Shown: positions 35,225-45,375, counted from the first letter of the stretch. The stretch is 64,000 bases of DNA from Solirubrobacteraceae bacterium (GCA_025449845.1 JANWIP010000029.1:1-64000); one strand, 5' to 3'. Made by a program: numbers and translations. Notes: generated by a model not told the origin, from the letters alone.

Positions 35225-36499
35225 CTAACGCAGCGCCGCATAGGCGTCAGCCACAAACTGCTCCTGCGCATCCAGGTAGGGCCCGAGCCGGAAAGCCTGC
35301 GCGCGCTCATGGGCACGCGCCACCCGTGCAGCGGTCTCACCGCCTTCGTCGCGCAGCGTGCGAGCAAGCGCTGCCGCCGCGGCACGGGCATCGCCGCGGG
35401 CGAACAGCAAGGCGTGCTCCTCGTCGTGCATGCCCTCGCCGATGCCGCCTACGTCGGCGGCGACGAGCGGCACACGCGCGAGTGCACCCTCGATCGTGAC
35501 GAGTGGAAAGGGCTCTTCCCATAGCGAAGGGACGATCAGTGCATGCGCGCGGGCAAGCGCGGCCGCGGCCTGCTCAGGCGTCACCTGCCCGCGCCACTCG
35601 ATCGCGGTGGCAACCCCGAGACGCTCGGCCAGCAGCCGCATCTCGGCGGCATGACCGGAGTCCTCGGGGCCGACCACGACCAGCCGTGCGGAAACGGAGT
35701 GTTCAGAGCGCAGCAGCGCCAAGGCCTCGATTGCCACCGAGAGGCCCTTGTAGGGAGTGACGCGGCCCAGGAAGACCAGCTCGGGCTCAGGAGCGGGGTC
35801 ACGGAGCACCGCCGCATAGAGGTCACCATGGCGCGGCACGGAATGCCCGACGCGCTCCAGCACGGGATTGAGGAAAGGCGGCGTTTGCACCATGCGCCTG
35901 ATCGCCTCCGAGTTCCAGGAGATCGCGGCGCTCAACGGCGCCGTCGGGTGCAGACGCAAAGGGGGCAGCGCGTTGAAGGCTCGGCAGCCGACGGACCACG
36001 TCCCACGCGCCAACCCGCGAGACGCGCCGAGAGAGCCTGCCGGCAGCAGTTCGCGCAGGTACTGGTCCGCTGTGAAGAGCCCCCCGAACCAGTGCTCGCA
36101 GACGCGGAACGCCAAGGGCACCCCGCTGTCGGCCAGCACGCGCAGTGCGGCCTGCGGGATCGCGGCGCCGTTCCAGCAATAGATCAAGTCGGGCTCCCAG
36201 GCCAGCGCGCGGCGCGCGGCGCCCACGGCGCGCAAGGAGGCAAGCGGCGCGCGCAACGCCCCTTGCCAGTCGTGCGTCAGCCGCGTCAGTTCACGACGTA
36301 CCGGCTCCGGCCGGGGGGTCTCCTCGGCGCCCCGGGGGGTCCCCTCGCCCCGGGGCGTCTCCTCGGCGCCCGTAGTGTCGCTGCTAAGCACGAGCACTTC
36401 GTGGTGCTGGTGCAGGCGCTCAACCACGCCCGAGCACTCGACCTCGTAGCCGCCGAAGGCAACGGGTGGGTAGAGGGTTGAGAGCACCAGGATGCGCAT
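35225..36499 (-). CDS. GT4-family glycosyltransferase
   Basis: A 424-residue GT-B transferase. The N-terminal half begins MRILVLSTLYPPVAFGGYEV, a classic GT4 opening. An inserted segment has repeated Glu-Thr-Pro-Arg and Gly units (residues about 48-65). The donor half contains ELVFLGRVTPYKGLSVAIEA and EEPFPLVTIEGALARVPLVA with the EX7E glutamates. I chose the ATG at 36499 as the start of the fold. It is divergent from the acyltransferase gene with 139 bases between. Confidence 0.87.
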   Translation of the reverse strand: MRILVLSTLYPPVAFGGYEVECSGVVERLHQHHEVLVLSSDTTGAEETPRGEGTPRGAEETPRPEPVRRELTRLTHDWQGALRAPLASLRAVGAARRALAWEPDLIYCWNGAAIPQAALRVLADSGVPLAFRVCEHWFGGLFTADQYLRELLPAGSLGASRGLARGTWSVGCRAFNALPPLRLHPTAPLSAAISWNSEAIRRMVQTPPFLNPVLERVGHSVPRHGDLYAAVLRDPAPEPELVFLGRVTPYKGLSVAIEALALLRSEHSVSARLVVVGPEDSGHAAEMRLLAERLGVATAIEWRGQVTPEQAAAALARAHALIVPSLWEEPFPLVTIEGALARVPLVAADVGGIGEGMHDEEHALLFARGDARAAAAALARTLRDEGGETAARVARAHERAQAFRLGPYLDAQEQFVADAYAALR

Positions 36500-36638
36500 G
36501 CAGCCTGAAAGGTAGCCGCCGACGCACCAGGGCACTCATCTGTCGACGGCTGTCTGCCGAAAAGATCCAGAGTGGCTGCCTTCACGCAGCCTTCACATCA
36601 CCGCTACCAGTGAGCCATATCTTTTGCAAGGAGTTGGG

Positions 36639-37646
36639 ATGAGCGCGGAAGAGAACTCGGATCTGACGACTGCCGTGACCCGCGCCAGGCGCGCAACTCA
36701 GCCGCCCGCGATGCCGCCGGTCAGCCTCAGAGTACGTCTGAGCACCACGCCGTGGTTGCACCGACTGATGCCCGCACCTCTCGCCATCCGCCGGGCAGAG
36801 AGACGAGGGGCAGAGAACTGGGAGCGCTACCCAGACGAACGGCAACGCGCCCGTGCCGCGATGGAGGCGATCGTAGCTGGCACCGAACGCGCCCATCAGG
36901 CGGAGGAGCTCTCGCGGCAATACATGATCGAGAGCGAGGTGCACCGGATGCTGTTCTGGCGGCCGCTGCGCACGGCGAGGATGGCCGAGAAGTCAGAAGC
37001 GCACCTGCACGATGCGCTGGAGGCCGGTCGCGGCGTGCTGCTCAGCTCCTGCCACACCGGTCCGATCTTCCAGACCATGTCGGTGATCGCGGCACGCGGT
37101 CGTGGTGCGTTCTGCGTGGCGGCGCCGTGGTTCTTCGAGCAGCCCAGCCACGATCAGTGGGGGCGGCGACTTGCACGCTGGTGGCAGGTGGCCCGCGCTC
37201 GACGCGAGCACGTGATCCCATCGGTGGGCTCCTATCCCGTGTTGCGCCTGCTGCTCGAGCAACGCGAGCTGGTGTGGCTGCTGTTCGACATGCCGGGGTC
37301 GCGCGAGACGCACTTCCTCGGAAAGCCCATCATGGTCTCCTCCAGCAGCGCCCGGCTCGCAAGCGAAACGCAGGCGCTGATCCTGCCACTGCGAAGCAGG
37401 CGCGAAGGCCACCGCACGTGGGTGGATGTCGGCGCGCCGCTCGATCCGAGTACCTACGCCGACGTCGAGGATCTGCACGATGCCTTGGCGGCGGTGCACG
37501 AACGTTGGATTCTGGACTTGCCCGCGACACTCGAGGATCCCCGCCGCCGAGGCGCATGGGAAGAGCGAGCAACCGCAAGTGGCTGGACGCGGCCGGCCTC
37601 TGCGCGCGTCGGCGGCGCCGGCCAACGCAGAGGACTCACGGCATAG
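36639..37646 (+). CDS. LPLAT-family (LpxL/HtrB or PatA-like) acyltransferase, copy 1
   Basis: A 335-residue acyltransferase of the family that includes lipid A late acyltransferases and the mycobacterial PIM acyltransferase. The active-site region is GVLLSSCHTGPIFQTMSVIA, where the His corresponds to the HX4D/E histidine; the acidic partner is not in the standard place. Downstream, LVWLLFDMPGSRETHFLGKP matches the family's substrate-binding block. There is no membrane helix, so it may be peripheral. The ribosome binding site AAGGAG precedes the ATG. It precedes a GT4 gene and a second copy of itself, suggesting an acylated glycolipid product. Confidence 0.78.
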   Translation: MSAEENSDLTTAVTRARRATQPPAMPPVSLRVRLSTTPWLHRLMPAPLAIRRAERRGAENWERYPDERQRARAAMEAIVAGTERAHQAEELSRQYMIESEVHRMLFWRPLRTARMAEKSEAHLHDALEAGRGVLLSSCHTGPIFQTMSVIAARGRGAFCVAAPWFFEQPSHDQWGRRLARWWQVARARREHVIPSVGSYPVLRLLLEQRELVWLLFDMPGSRETHFLGKPIMVSSSSARLASETQALILPLRSRREGHRTWVDVGAPLDPSTYADVEDLHDALAAVHERWILDLPATLEDPRRRGAWEERATASGWTRPASARVGGAGQRRGLTA

Positions 37647-37676
37647 CGTCCCGCTCAGCATCTACGGTGCAGCGCA

Positions 37677-38813
37677 ATGCGCGTGCTGTTCTTCAACGAG
37701 GGCAATCTCGGAACCCACATTCTCGGCCAAGGACAACTCGAGCAGGCACTGCGCATCGGGCTCGCCGACGCTCCAGAGGTACAAGCGCATTTCGCTGGGC
37801 TGACGCCGATGGGACGCCTGGCGCTGGCGGCCGCCGTACGCAGCACAGCGCCGCTGGCCCGCGCGGGACTCGACTTCAGGACGCTGCGCTGGCACACCGT
37901 GCAGGCGGTGCGGGCCCGGCGTGCTCTGCGCGAGGAGCTACGCAGCTGGCCCGCCGACGTGGCGCATGTGCATAGCCACTCGATCGCGCTGGCGATGGGT
38001 GGGACGATGCGTGCCATGCCTGTGGCGCTGTCGGTGGACGTCACCGTGCGCGATTGGTGGGCGATGCCGGCGTGGCGTCCACCCCAGCGCTATGCGCCGA
38101 TGATGATCGAGCCAAGCTGTGTCCTTGAGCGTCGCGCGTTACGCCATGCCGCGGTGGTGCTCGCCTGGACTGAGTGGGCGCGCAAAGCGGTGCAGCAGAG
38201 CGCTCCGGACGCGAACGTCGTGGAGCACCACCCGGGCATCGACCTGACCCGCTATCGCCCGGCGGCACGCCGCGAGCGCGACCGTCCCCGGGTGCTGTTC
38301 GTGGGCGGGCGCTTCGTGGAGAAAGGCGGCGAGGACCTGCTGCACGCGCTCGGCGACAAGTTGGGACACGAGGTAGACCTCGATCTGGTCACCCCTGTCG
38401 AGGTGCCCGCACGCGCAGGCGTGACCGTGCATCGGCTGAAACCCTCCGATCCGAAGCTACTCGAACTGCAACAGCAGGCCGATCTGTTCTGCCTGCCGAC
38501 CCACGGCGACGCGGCGCCCTGGGCGGTGCTGGAGGCGATGGCCTGCGGGACGCCGGTCCTGTCCACGCACATCGGGGGCATTCCCGACATGCTTGAGCAG
38601 GGACAAGCCGGCGTGCTCGTCGCACATGGCGATCGCGCCGCACTCAGCGAGGCCCTGAGCGCACTGCTGGCCAACCCCGAGCAACGCGCCTCGCTCGCGG
38701 CGAGCGCGCGCGAGCGTTGCGAGCAGCACTACGACGCCAGGCAGCAATTCGCCCGCTTGGTTGACCATTTGGCGCAAGCGCGAGAAGATCGAAGGAATGG
38801 CAGACGAGCTTGA
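37677..38813 (+). CDS. GT4-family glycosyltransferase between two acyltransferases
   Basis: A 378-residue GT-B transferase. The N-terminus is MRVLFFNEGNLGTHILGQGQ. The donor half has RPRVLFVGGRFVEKGGEDLL and the site FCLPTHGDAAPWAVLEAMAC, then GTPVLSTHIGGIPD. It lies between two LPLAT genes, and the second starts within its last codons, so the three should be one unit. A mannosyl- or glucosyl-transfer to a lipid acceptor before acylation is plausible by analogy with PIM synthesis, but not proven. Confidence 0.85.
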   Translation: MRVLFFNEGNLGTHILGQGQLEQALRIGLADAPEVQAHFAGLTPMGRLALAAAVRSTAPLARAGLDFRTLRWHTVQAVRARRALREELRSWPADVAHVHSHSIALAMGGTMRAMPVALSVDVTVRDWWAMPAWRPPQRYAPMMIEPSCVLERRALRHAAVVLAWTEWARKAVQQSAPDANVVEHHPGIDLTRYRPAARRERDRPRVLFVGGRFVEKGGEDLLHALGDKLGHEVDLDLVTPVEVPARAGVTVHRLKPSDPKLLELQQQADLFCLPTHGDAAPWAVLEAMACGTPVLSTHIGGIPDMLEQGQAGVLVAHGDRAALSEALSALLANPEQRASLAASARERCEQHYDARQQFARLVDHLAQAREDRRNGRRA

Positions 38814-39744
38814 GCTGGCGTTAGCGCGGGCCCGTCGCCCGCTGCAACCGCCCCCCTGGCCGTCGGTGCCGCTCGGCGTGCGCATGCGAACCTCACCATG
38901 GCTGCACCGACTGGTCCCCAACCGACTGGCGGTCCGCAGAGCAGAGCGCCGCGGGCGCCAGACATGGGAGCGCTGGCCGCAGGACCGCGACGGCTTCCGG
39001 GAAGCGCTCAAGGCCATCGTGGGCGGGACAGAGCGCGCCGGAGAGGTCGAGCAGCTGACGCGCGACTACCTAGTCGAGAGCGAGGTGCAGCGAACTCTCT
39101 TCTGGCAGCCCTGGGAAACGGTCAATATCGCTGATGACACCAGGGCCATGCTGCGTGAGACCATCGCCAAGGATCGCGGAGCGCTGCTCAGCTTCTGCCA
39201 CCAGGGACCGTTCTTTCACTCAGCTTCGATCGGCCCCTCGCTCGGCCGCATGGTCTACGCCGTCGGTGGGCCATGGGTCTTTGCGCAGCCAACCGCGGAC
39301 TACTGGGGCCGGCGCGTAGTGCGTCGCCTGGAGGGCCTGCAGGCACAGGATGGGAGGCTGGTGTTCTCGGTCGGCTCCTTCGGGGTGGTGAAAGCTCTGC
39401 TTGAGGAGCGCGAGCTGGTGATATTGCATTTCGACGTGCCCGGCCACCACGAGACGCGCTTCCTGGGCAAGCCGGTGATGCTCACGACCGGCAGCGCCAA
39501 GCTCGCCATGCTGACCGACGCTCTGGTCGTGCCGATGCGCCTGCGCCGCAAAGGTCACCGCGTGTGGCTCGACGCGCACCCGCCGCTGGACCCACGCGAG
39601 CACGAGGACATTGAGCAGCTGCACGGGGCCCTGGCCGCGGTGCACGAGCAATGGATTCTGGAGTTGCCCGCGACCTTCGAGGACCCGCGCCGGACAGGCT
39701 TCTGGGAAGGCGCAAATGCCGAGGGTTGGCCGCTGTCAAGCTGA
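38797..39744 (+). CDS. LPLAT-family acyltransferase, copy 2
   Basis: A 315-residue paralogue of the protein at 36639 with the same layout: LQPPPWPSVPLGVRMRTSPW, active-site block ALLSFCHQGPFFHSASIG, and ELVILHFDVPGHHETRFLGK. As in copy 1, the canonical acidic residue after the His is replaced. The ATG at 38797 lies 17 bases before the GT4 stop, so translation is coupled. Two related acyltransferases around one glycosyltransferase suggest that two acyl chains are added at different positions. Confidence 0.78.
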   Translation: MADELELALARARRPLQPPPWPSVPLGVRMRTSPWLHRLVPNRLAVRRAERRGRQTWERWPQDRDGFREALKAIVGGTERAGEVEQLTRDYLVESEVQRTLFWQPWETVNIADDTRAMLRETIAKDRGALLSFCHQGPFFHSASIGPSLGRMVYAVGGPWVFAQPTADYWGRRVVRRLEGLQAQDGRLVFSVGSFGVVKALLEERELVILHFDVPGHHETRFLGKPVMLTTGSAKLAMLTDALVVPMRLRRKGHRVWLDAHPPLDPREHEDIEQLHGALAAVHEQWILELPATFEDPRRTGFWEGANAEGWPLSS

Positions 39745-39775
39745 ACAGATCAGGCCCCCACGCCTTGTGCCGAGG

Positions 39776-42700
39776 CTATTTCTTGTGTTGTGCTCTCCGG
39801 GTGTGCTTGGTCTTTCTGTGCTTTTTCTTGGTGGTCTTCTTGGTGCAGCCGGTGACCTGGATCTTGGTGGTCTGTTTGACGACGGCGCCGTTTTGCCCGG
39901 TGAGGGTGGTGGGCATTGTGAGGTTCTGCCCGCAGAGGTTGCCCTTGGCTTTGGTGGGGATGACGGCGGCGAGGCCGGAGTGGGGTCCCTCGGGGAGCCG
40001 CAGCTCGAAGCTGCTGATTGGTGCGTCAGGGATCGACGCGAACGTACTGCTCGTAATGCTGTGCTTGATATCGATGCTGCCCACGAGATCAAGCGTGACG
40101 CCTTCACCCTGCAACACGACGACGAGGTCGGGGAACGCCGCACCACCATGCGACACCAGGTACGCCGGGCCGGCAACAGGGTTCGCGAGGACCGGAGTCG
40201 TGGCGGTCGCGACCCCGATGTTCGACCCCGCGGGGCAACCCGCCGGGTTCGCGTTGAACACCGCCTCGGGGCATGCCTGCTGGATCGTCGTCAATCGCGC
40301 AGGCAACTGCTTGGGCAAGATCACCGCGACCGAATGGATATTCGCCTGGCTCTGCCCCCCAGGGTACGCTCCCTGCGGGTAGCCGACCCTCACATCGAGG
40401 CTCGCGCCCTGCTTCTTGCTCGTGCCTGCCTGTGTGGAGACCGTGAACGACGGCTTGAACGCGAGGTTCGCGCAGCCAACCGCGGTGAATGGGCTGGCGA
40501 CGTTCACAGCCGCGCCCTGCGCCGCCGTGAGCGTGCCTGTGAGCTGCTGCTGGGCGCAGCTTGTGGGGTTGAAGATGAACCCCGGCCTGTCGACCGTCAC
40601 GTTCACCGTCTTGATACGCAACTGCACCCCATCGACGAACTGCGGCAACGGGTCACTCACAACCGTGACCTGCGCGGTGTGGGGATCCACCCCAACCGCC
40701 GCACGGACGACGATATTCCCGAGGTTGAACGGCCCCGCGACCGCCGGAACCACGATACTCAACCCGAACGGTGCGCCCTTGTACGGGCCCGTGAGGAACA
40801 CCTGCCCCGACACCGGAAACGGCTGAGAACCAGCCCCCGCCGTCACAGTCGTATGCCCGATCAGACTCCCCGCACCGCAGGCGCCCTGCGCGGCCTGCAG
40901 CTCGCCGCACAACGGGACACTCTTGAGGATCGCGAGAAGCCCTTGGGGCATCCTCACGCTCACACCCGAGAGATCCTGTTCACGATCCTGCCGCGAGAAC
41001 GTCAACGTGAACGCACTGAACGCACCCGCCGACGGCGAGATGGTGCCCCCCGTGAACGCGGGTGCGAACGGCAACCCCGGACACGCCCCACCCCTACCAT
41101 CCCAATCCACACCGAACGCGCTCACCGACGTCACGCTCGCTGTCCCAGGCGCACTCCACGGTTCAAGCACCGAACTCGTGCTCGCGACCCCACACGCCTG
41201 AGGGTTCGCCAACGGCGCCCTTGGACCCCCACGGAAATGAAGCCTCAAGTCGCTGAACGGCAACTGCGGCGCCTCTTTGAACGTCGCCGTCAACCGACCC
41301 GTCTGCGGGTCCGCCGCAACCGACCCGGGGATCTTCACGATCACGCCGGCGCCTTCCACTTCGAGGTAGATCCCGAACAGTTCGCCGTTCACAGCACTCG
41401 CCTCCGTGCACGCCGACTGCCCCACACCACCACACCTCGGCGCCGCTAGATACACATGCCCCTGCAACGGCGCGCTTTCGTTCGGCCCATCAGCCAGCAA
41501 CGGCGTGAACGCTTCAACCGTCCCGATCGTCGACGCCGCAGGACAATGCCCCTTCGCCACGTGATACACCCCATCGTCATACGCGCTGCCGTTACCGCCC
41601 GCGTGACCCGCACCCAGTTCCGTCGCTTCGGGATCACCCAGATCCTGGCCCAACGCACCGATACTGCTGCTGCCGATATTGATCCCTTCCGGCCCTTCGA
41701 CCTGACAGCCCACAAGACCCTGCGCCGCCCCGGGAGAAACCGACACACCCGCCGGCAACGACACCGTCGCCGTCTTCAACGGCGGCGTCGCCAGTTCATC
41801 AAACCCAGACGTCTGCGGGACCTTCACATCCGCCGTATACGCCGAAGGCACATCCGCCTGCGTGCTACCACCTTCACCCACGGCACTCGGCGCGAACCCC
41901 AGAGTCGGTTCGAAACGCAACTGGTCACACCCCGACAAACCCGAGTACGCCGTCGTTTCACCCGCGACGACGCTCGCGCTGTTCCACGACGCCAATTCCA
42001 ACCGGCTCGACAACGCACCCACCGCACAATCCGACGGGTTCGTCAAAAACGCCGGCCCTGCCGGTTCTCCGTTTAACTTCCCCGGATCCCCGAAGAACGT
42101 CAACGCCAACGCCGACGTTTCCAGGATCGACGGGACGCCCGGCGCCGTCACACGCAAATGGTAGCCCTCGGGGCCATGCACCACACTCGCATACAGATCC
42201 ACAGGGAAACCAACAAACGCGAAACCGAACTCCGCCGGGTAACCACGCTCAGGCACCATGTTATACACGGCCGAGACACGGAAATTACCCGTGTGCTGGT
42301 ATTCACCCTGAGCGAAGAGACCGCCCACGACAGCATATGTGCCTACTCGGCTCGCTGCCGGGCACGCTTCGCTTTCCAGCTCGATCTGGGTGCACCGCGC
42401 CGTAGCCAGCGGGTTTCCGACCAGACCGACGGGCAGTTCAGCGACCGCGCTCTTCGCTCCCTCAACCACCGAGAAGTAGCCTGCGGCGTGAGGCGGCGAG
42501 TCGATCATGGGGATGTTGAAGCTCGTCGTCAACTCCCACGGGTGAGCACCACCCCGCACCGACGGCACGCCACCCGCGACCACCGCTTCAAGACCGAACT
42601 GGCTCACACCGAACAGCGGCGCGAGCGTACTCACCGGGGTATCCAGGCTCGCCGAGGCGACCGTGGGCGCCCCAGCGCCGGAGACCGACGCTTCGTCATG

Positions 42701-43153
42701 CAGCGAGCCCGACACACCCACGGCCGGTGCCGACACGATGATATCCAGGAACGGCGCGTACGCGCCCGCCGCCACCGATTCCGCGAACGTGCACGTCACC
42801 GAGGTGTTCCCCGCCCCCGGCGTGCAACTCCATTCCGCTCCTTCAGGACCATAACCGCTGATCGGTGTTTCCAATGTCGTGATACCGGCCGGCAGGGTGT
42901 CCGTCACCGTGATCGTGCCACTCGACGCCGCGTCCCCGACATTCGTCACCAGCAGCTGGTAACGGTCGCACTGTCCTTCGCTTCGACAAGCCGCCGCATC
43001 GCCGGGCGAGAACACGCTCGGCTCCGCGACCGTCCGCACCGTCCACCCGACCGCACCCGCCGCCCCGGCCGGCGCAGCCACAGAAAGCAGCACGAGCACA
43101 CCCAACGCCACCACACACGGCAAGACCCGCTTCACATAACCCACCACGATCAC
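39776..43153 (-). CDS. Very large secreted beta-rich repeat protein
   Basis: A 1125-residue exported protein, with N-terminal signal peptide VLPCVVALGVLVLLSVAAPA. The first 150 residues contain a DUF11-like domain (VTNVGDAASSGTITVTDTLP). Long beta-rich regions of unknown family follow, with recurring cysteine-bearing units such as CPAASRVGTYAVV, CPAASTIGTVEAF and CPAGSNIGVATAT, each followed by a loop and YLA/YLV strand. The tail is very basic (KKTTKKKHRKTKHTRRAQHK) and may bind the wall or polyanions. The GTG start overlaps the upstream stop. Proteins of this layout are common in Solirubrobacterales to my knowledge; their role is unknown, but surface structure is likely. Confidence 0.72.
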   Translation of the reverse strand: MIVVGYVKRVLPCVVALGVLVLLSVAAPAGAAGAVGWTVRTVAEPSVFSPGDAAACRSEGQCDRYQLLVTNVGDAASSGTITVTDTLPAGITTLETPISGYGPEGAEWSCTPGAGNTSVTCTFAESVAAGAYAPFLDIIVSAPAVGVSGSLHDEASVSGAGAPTVASASLDTPVSTLAPLFGVSQFGLEAVVAGGVPSVRGGAHPWELTTSFNIPMIDSPPHAAGYFSVVEGAKSAVAELPVGLVGNPLATARCTQIELESEACPAASRVGTYAVVGGLFAQGEYQHTGNFRVSAVYNMVPERGYPAEFGFAFVGFPVDLYASVVHGPEGYHLRVTAPGVPSILETSALALTFFGDPGKLNGEPAGPAFLTNPSDCAVGALSSRLELASWNSASVVAGETTAYSGLSGCDQLRFEPTLGFAPSAVGEGGSTQADVPSAYTADVKVPQTSGFDELATPPLKTATVSLPAGVSVSPGAAQGLVGCQVEGPEGINIGSSSIGALGQDLGDPEATELGAGHAGGNGSAYDDGVYHVAKGHCPAASTIGTVEAFTPLLADGPNESAPLQGHVYLAAPRCGGVGQSACTEASAVNGELFGIYLEVEGAGVIVKIPGSVAADPQTGRLTATFKEAPQLPFSDLRLHFRGGPRAPLANPQACGVASTSSVLEPWSAPGTASVTSVSAFGVDWDGRGGACPGLPFAPAFTGGTISPSAGAFSAFTLTFSRQDREQDLSGVSVRMPQGLLAILKSVPLCGELQAAQGACGAGSLIGHTTVTAGAGSQPFPVSGQVFLTGPYKGAPFGLSIVVPAVAGPFNLGNIVVRAAVGVDPHTAQVTVVSDPLPQFVDGVQLRIKTVNVTVDRPGFIFNPTSCAQQQLTGTLTAAQGAAVNVASPFTAVGCANLAFKPSFTVSTQAGTSKKQGASLDVRVGYPQGAYPGGQSQANIHSVAVILPKQLPARLTTIQQACPEAVFNANPAGCPAGSNIGVATATTPVLANPVAGPAYLVSHGGAAFPDLVVVLQGEGVTLDLVGSIDIKHSITSSTFASIPDAPISSFELRLPEGPHSGLAAVIPTKAKGNLCGQNLTMPTTLTGQNGAVVKQTTKIQVTGCTKKTTKKKHRKTKHTRRAQHKK

Positions 43154-45375
43154 CCCTTGCCCTTCGCATTGACATTGGCCTTACCCGCATATCTCTTTCT
43201 CGCCCGTGCTTCACACACCCCGCGCTTACGCCTCACCTTGTTTCGACACGCCCTCAACGCACCCGCGAGCTTCTGCGCCCGCGTCGGCGCCTTCACCCTC
43301 GGCGCCACCACAGACCCCGGTGCCACGGGCGGTGAGAGGTTCCCTGCGCCCGCCGACGACACGGACCCTGGAGAGCCAAACGACACCGGCCCAGATACCG
43401 CGCCCTGGCACGCTTCACCGACACACCCAGCCGCAACAGCCGGCACGGGAAACCCACCACCAGACCGCGCGTCATAGACGTCATACTGGTTATCCCCATC
43501 CTGCGCCAGCAACGGATCGGCCGTGGCGAAGAACACATCCTGCCCCGAGGCACCCAACCCGAATGCGAATGCGCTCAGCGCGTTCGTGCCGTCGGCGATC
43601 AGATACACATTCCCGTTCGCGATCGCGCCCACGCTGCGATACTCATACGCGCTATACACGCCCGCCGCGGCAGCCACCTCCGCTCCCGGCGCCAACGCAC
43701 CCGCACTGTTGAACACGACCTTCGACCCATCGCCCGACACCGCCAAATTGGTCGCGGCTTCGGTGGGCAGCAGCCGTTCGCCATATTGCTGGGTCGGGAT
43801 GGACGAGCTGTGCGCGTTCGCGCTCGCCATCCCGCCCGCGTAGCCCACCTGCCCGACCGACACACGTACCAAGCTTTCCGTCCGGCTGTCGTACTCGAAG
43901 ACCTGCTGTTCGCTACTCGCATCCCCCGCCGTCAAATCCGCCACACTCTGAAACACGAGAAACCGGCCATCCGGCGTCTGCACCGGACGGGCCTTATCGC
44001 TTTCGCTCCAGTCCCGGCTATCCGCTTCTGCGAGCGTCGCGACAAACGCGAGATGCCCCGCGGGGTACGTCGCGTCACGCTCAAACAGATACAGGTTCTC
44101 CCCACCCGCTACCGGTTCACGCCCTTCCCCATCAGCGCCTTCAGTCAACACGCCACGCGCGACGAAGTACACGTGCGACCCATCCTCAGAGACACGGGCC
44201 ACACCCTGCACCAAAGGTTCCACAGCGCCCTGCGAGACACGCAGCACGCTTTGTGCCCCCGGATTATTGAAGTCGTACTCGTACAAGTTCATTCCCTTCG
44301 CGCCTTCGAGCAGTTCCTGTTCGGTGAGGAAGAACACTTTCGACCCATCCTGAGATGCACCCCGGAAAGCCGCCGGCATCCTCGATGCCGTATTGCATTC
44401 AGCGCACTGTTGCCGCGAGGGCTCAGAGATCGCGACCGTTTCCACGCCATCCAGCTGCGCATACAATTCACTGACTTCCGGACCTCTAACACCTTCGCCA
44501 CACGGAAACCCAGAGACCGTTAGGTGGCCAACCGCGGTGAAGAACACCGTCCCGCCATTCCCGGACACCGCGTTATACACATCCCTACTTTCATTTGAGC
44601 CCAGCGAAGTTTCGCAATCGCTGATCAGACGACCTTCCCCATCCACCCCCACCAGCTCAGGCCGCGAGTTCCCCGCCCCCACATACTCGTACAGCGAATT
44701 GACATTCGCGTGCGTAGTCGTATCCCCGGGCCAATGGACTGCGCCCTCCGTGCTGAACAGCACGTGGGACAAATCACTGGACGCACCACGATAGGCCACA
44801 AACCCTTCGTAGCCAAAGAGCGTGGCCGAGCCCGCCGGCAGGCCCGCCGCAAGCGACGGTGGGACCATCGGCCCAACCCTCACAAACGACCCATCCCCTT
44901 CACGCACATACAAATCCATCGCACCTCTCCCCTGCGAAGGACTATGCATCGCCCACAATGACCGGCTCAGATCGGGGCTGGCAGCCAAAAATATCTGGGC
45001 GGGAAACAACGCCTGCGACGGGCTGACCGCGGACGCCACCCAACCCGAACCCGAACGCGAAAACACATAGTAAGCCCCCTGCAATTGGGTATCGCCGGGC
45101 GTACCCGCAAACGCGCTCGTCGAGCTGCTGAGCACCCGCGACCCGTCGACCGATACGGCACCCACACCCATGTTGTGTCCGCCGTTTTTGAATGGTGGTG
45201 TGACCATCTCATAGGCTCGGCAATCCGGCAGCAGGCTCTCAAACCCCGCGAGTGCTTCGTTGGGACACGACGCTTCGTTCGCGTCGCCCGCAGCGAACCC
45301 CGCCGAGACCGGCCCCGACAGAACACCGAGCACACCCATAACCAGGGCGAACCACACCAACAATGACTTCCTCAT
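43150..45375 (-). CDS. Secreted propeller-like protein (TolB/WD40-like repeats)
   Basis: A 741-residue exported protein. Signal peptide LLVWFALVMGVLGVLSGPVS is followed by a Cys-containing N-terminal block (CPNEALAGFESLLPDCRAYE, MVTPPFKNGGH). The main part has repeated blades with VSVDGSRVLSSS, GASSDLSHVLFST, GASQDGSKVFFLT, VSEDGSHVYFVA, VSGDGSKVVFNS and QTPDGRFLVFQS, the SxDG..v.F pattern of beta-propellers. The C-terminus, LAGALRACRNKVRRKRGVC, then EARARKRYA, is a basic Cys motif typical of secreted proteins of Solirubrobacterales. Its ATG overlaps the stop of the regulator gene (TGATG), and its own stop overlaps the next gene. Confidence 0.78.
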   Translation of the reverse strand: MRKSLLVWFALVMGVLGVLSGPVSAGFAAGDANEASCPNEALAGFESLLPDCRAYEMVTPPFKNGGHNMGVGAVSVDGSRVLSSSTSAFAGTPGDTQLQGAYYVFSRSGSGWVASAVSPSQALFPAQIFLAASPDLSRSLWAMHSPSQGRGAMDLYVREGDGSFVRVGPMVPPSLAAGLPAGSATLFGYEGFVAYRGASSDLSHVLFSTEGAVHWPGDTTTHANVNSLYEYVGAGNSRPELVGVDGEGRLISDCETSLGSNESRDVYNAVSGNGGTVFFTAVGHLTVSGFPCGEGVRGPEVSELYAQLDGVETVAISEPSRQQCAECNTASRMPAAFRGASQDGSKVFFLTEQELLEGAKGMNLYEYDFNNPGAQSVLRVSQGAVEPLVQGVARVSEDGSHVYFVARGVLTEGADGEGREPVAGGENLYLFERDATYPAGHLAFVATLAEADSRDWSESDKARPVQTPDGRFLVFQSVADLTAGDASSEQQVFEYDSRTESLVRVSVGQVGYAGGMASANAHSSSIPTQQYGERLLPTEAATNLAVSGDGSKVVFNSAGALAPGAEVAAAAGVYSAYEYRSVGAIANGNVYLIADGTNALSAFAFGLGASGQDVFFATADPLLAQDGDNQYDVYDARSGGGFPVPAVAAGCVGEACQGAVSGPVSFGSPGSVSSAGAGNLSPPVAPGSVVAPRVKAPTRAQKLAGALRACRNKVRRKRGVCEARARKRYAGKANVNAKGKG

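Noticed and set aside
39611..43477. Long open frames on the plus strand opposite the two large secreted-protein genes
   Set aside because: They are Arg-rich shadows without domains, caused by the strong third-position GC bias of the minus-strand genes.
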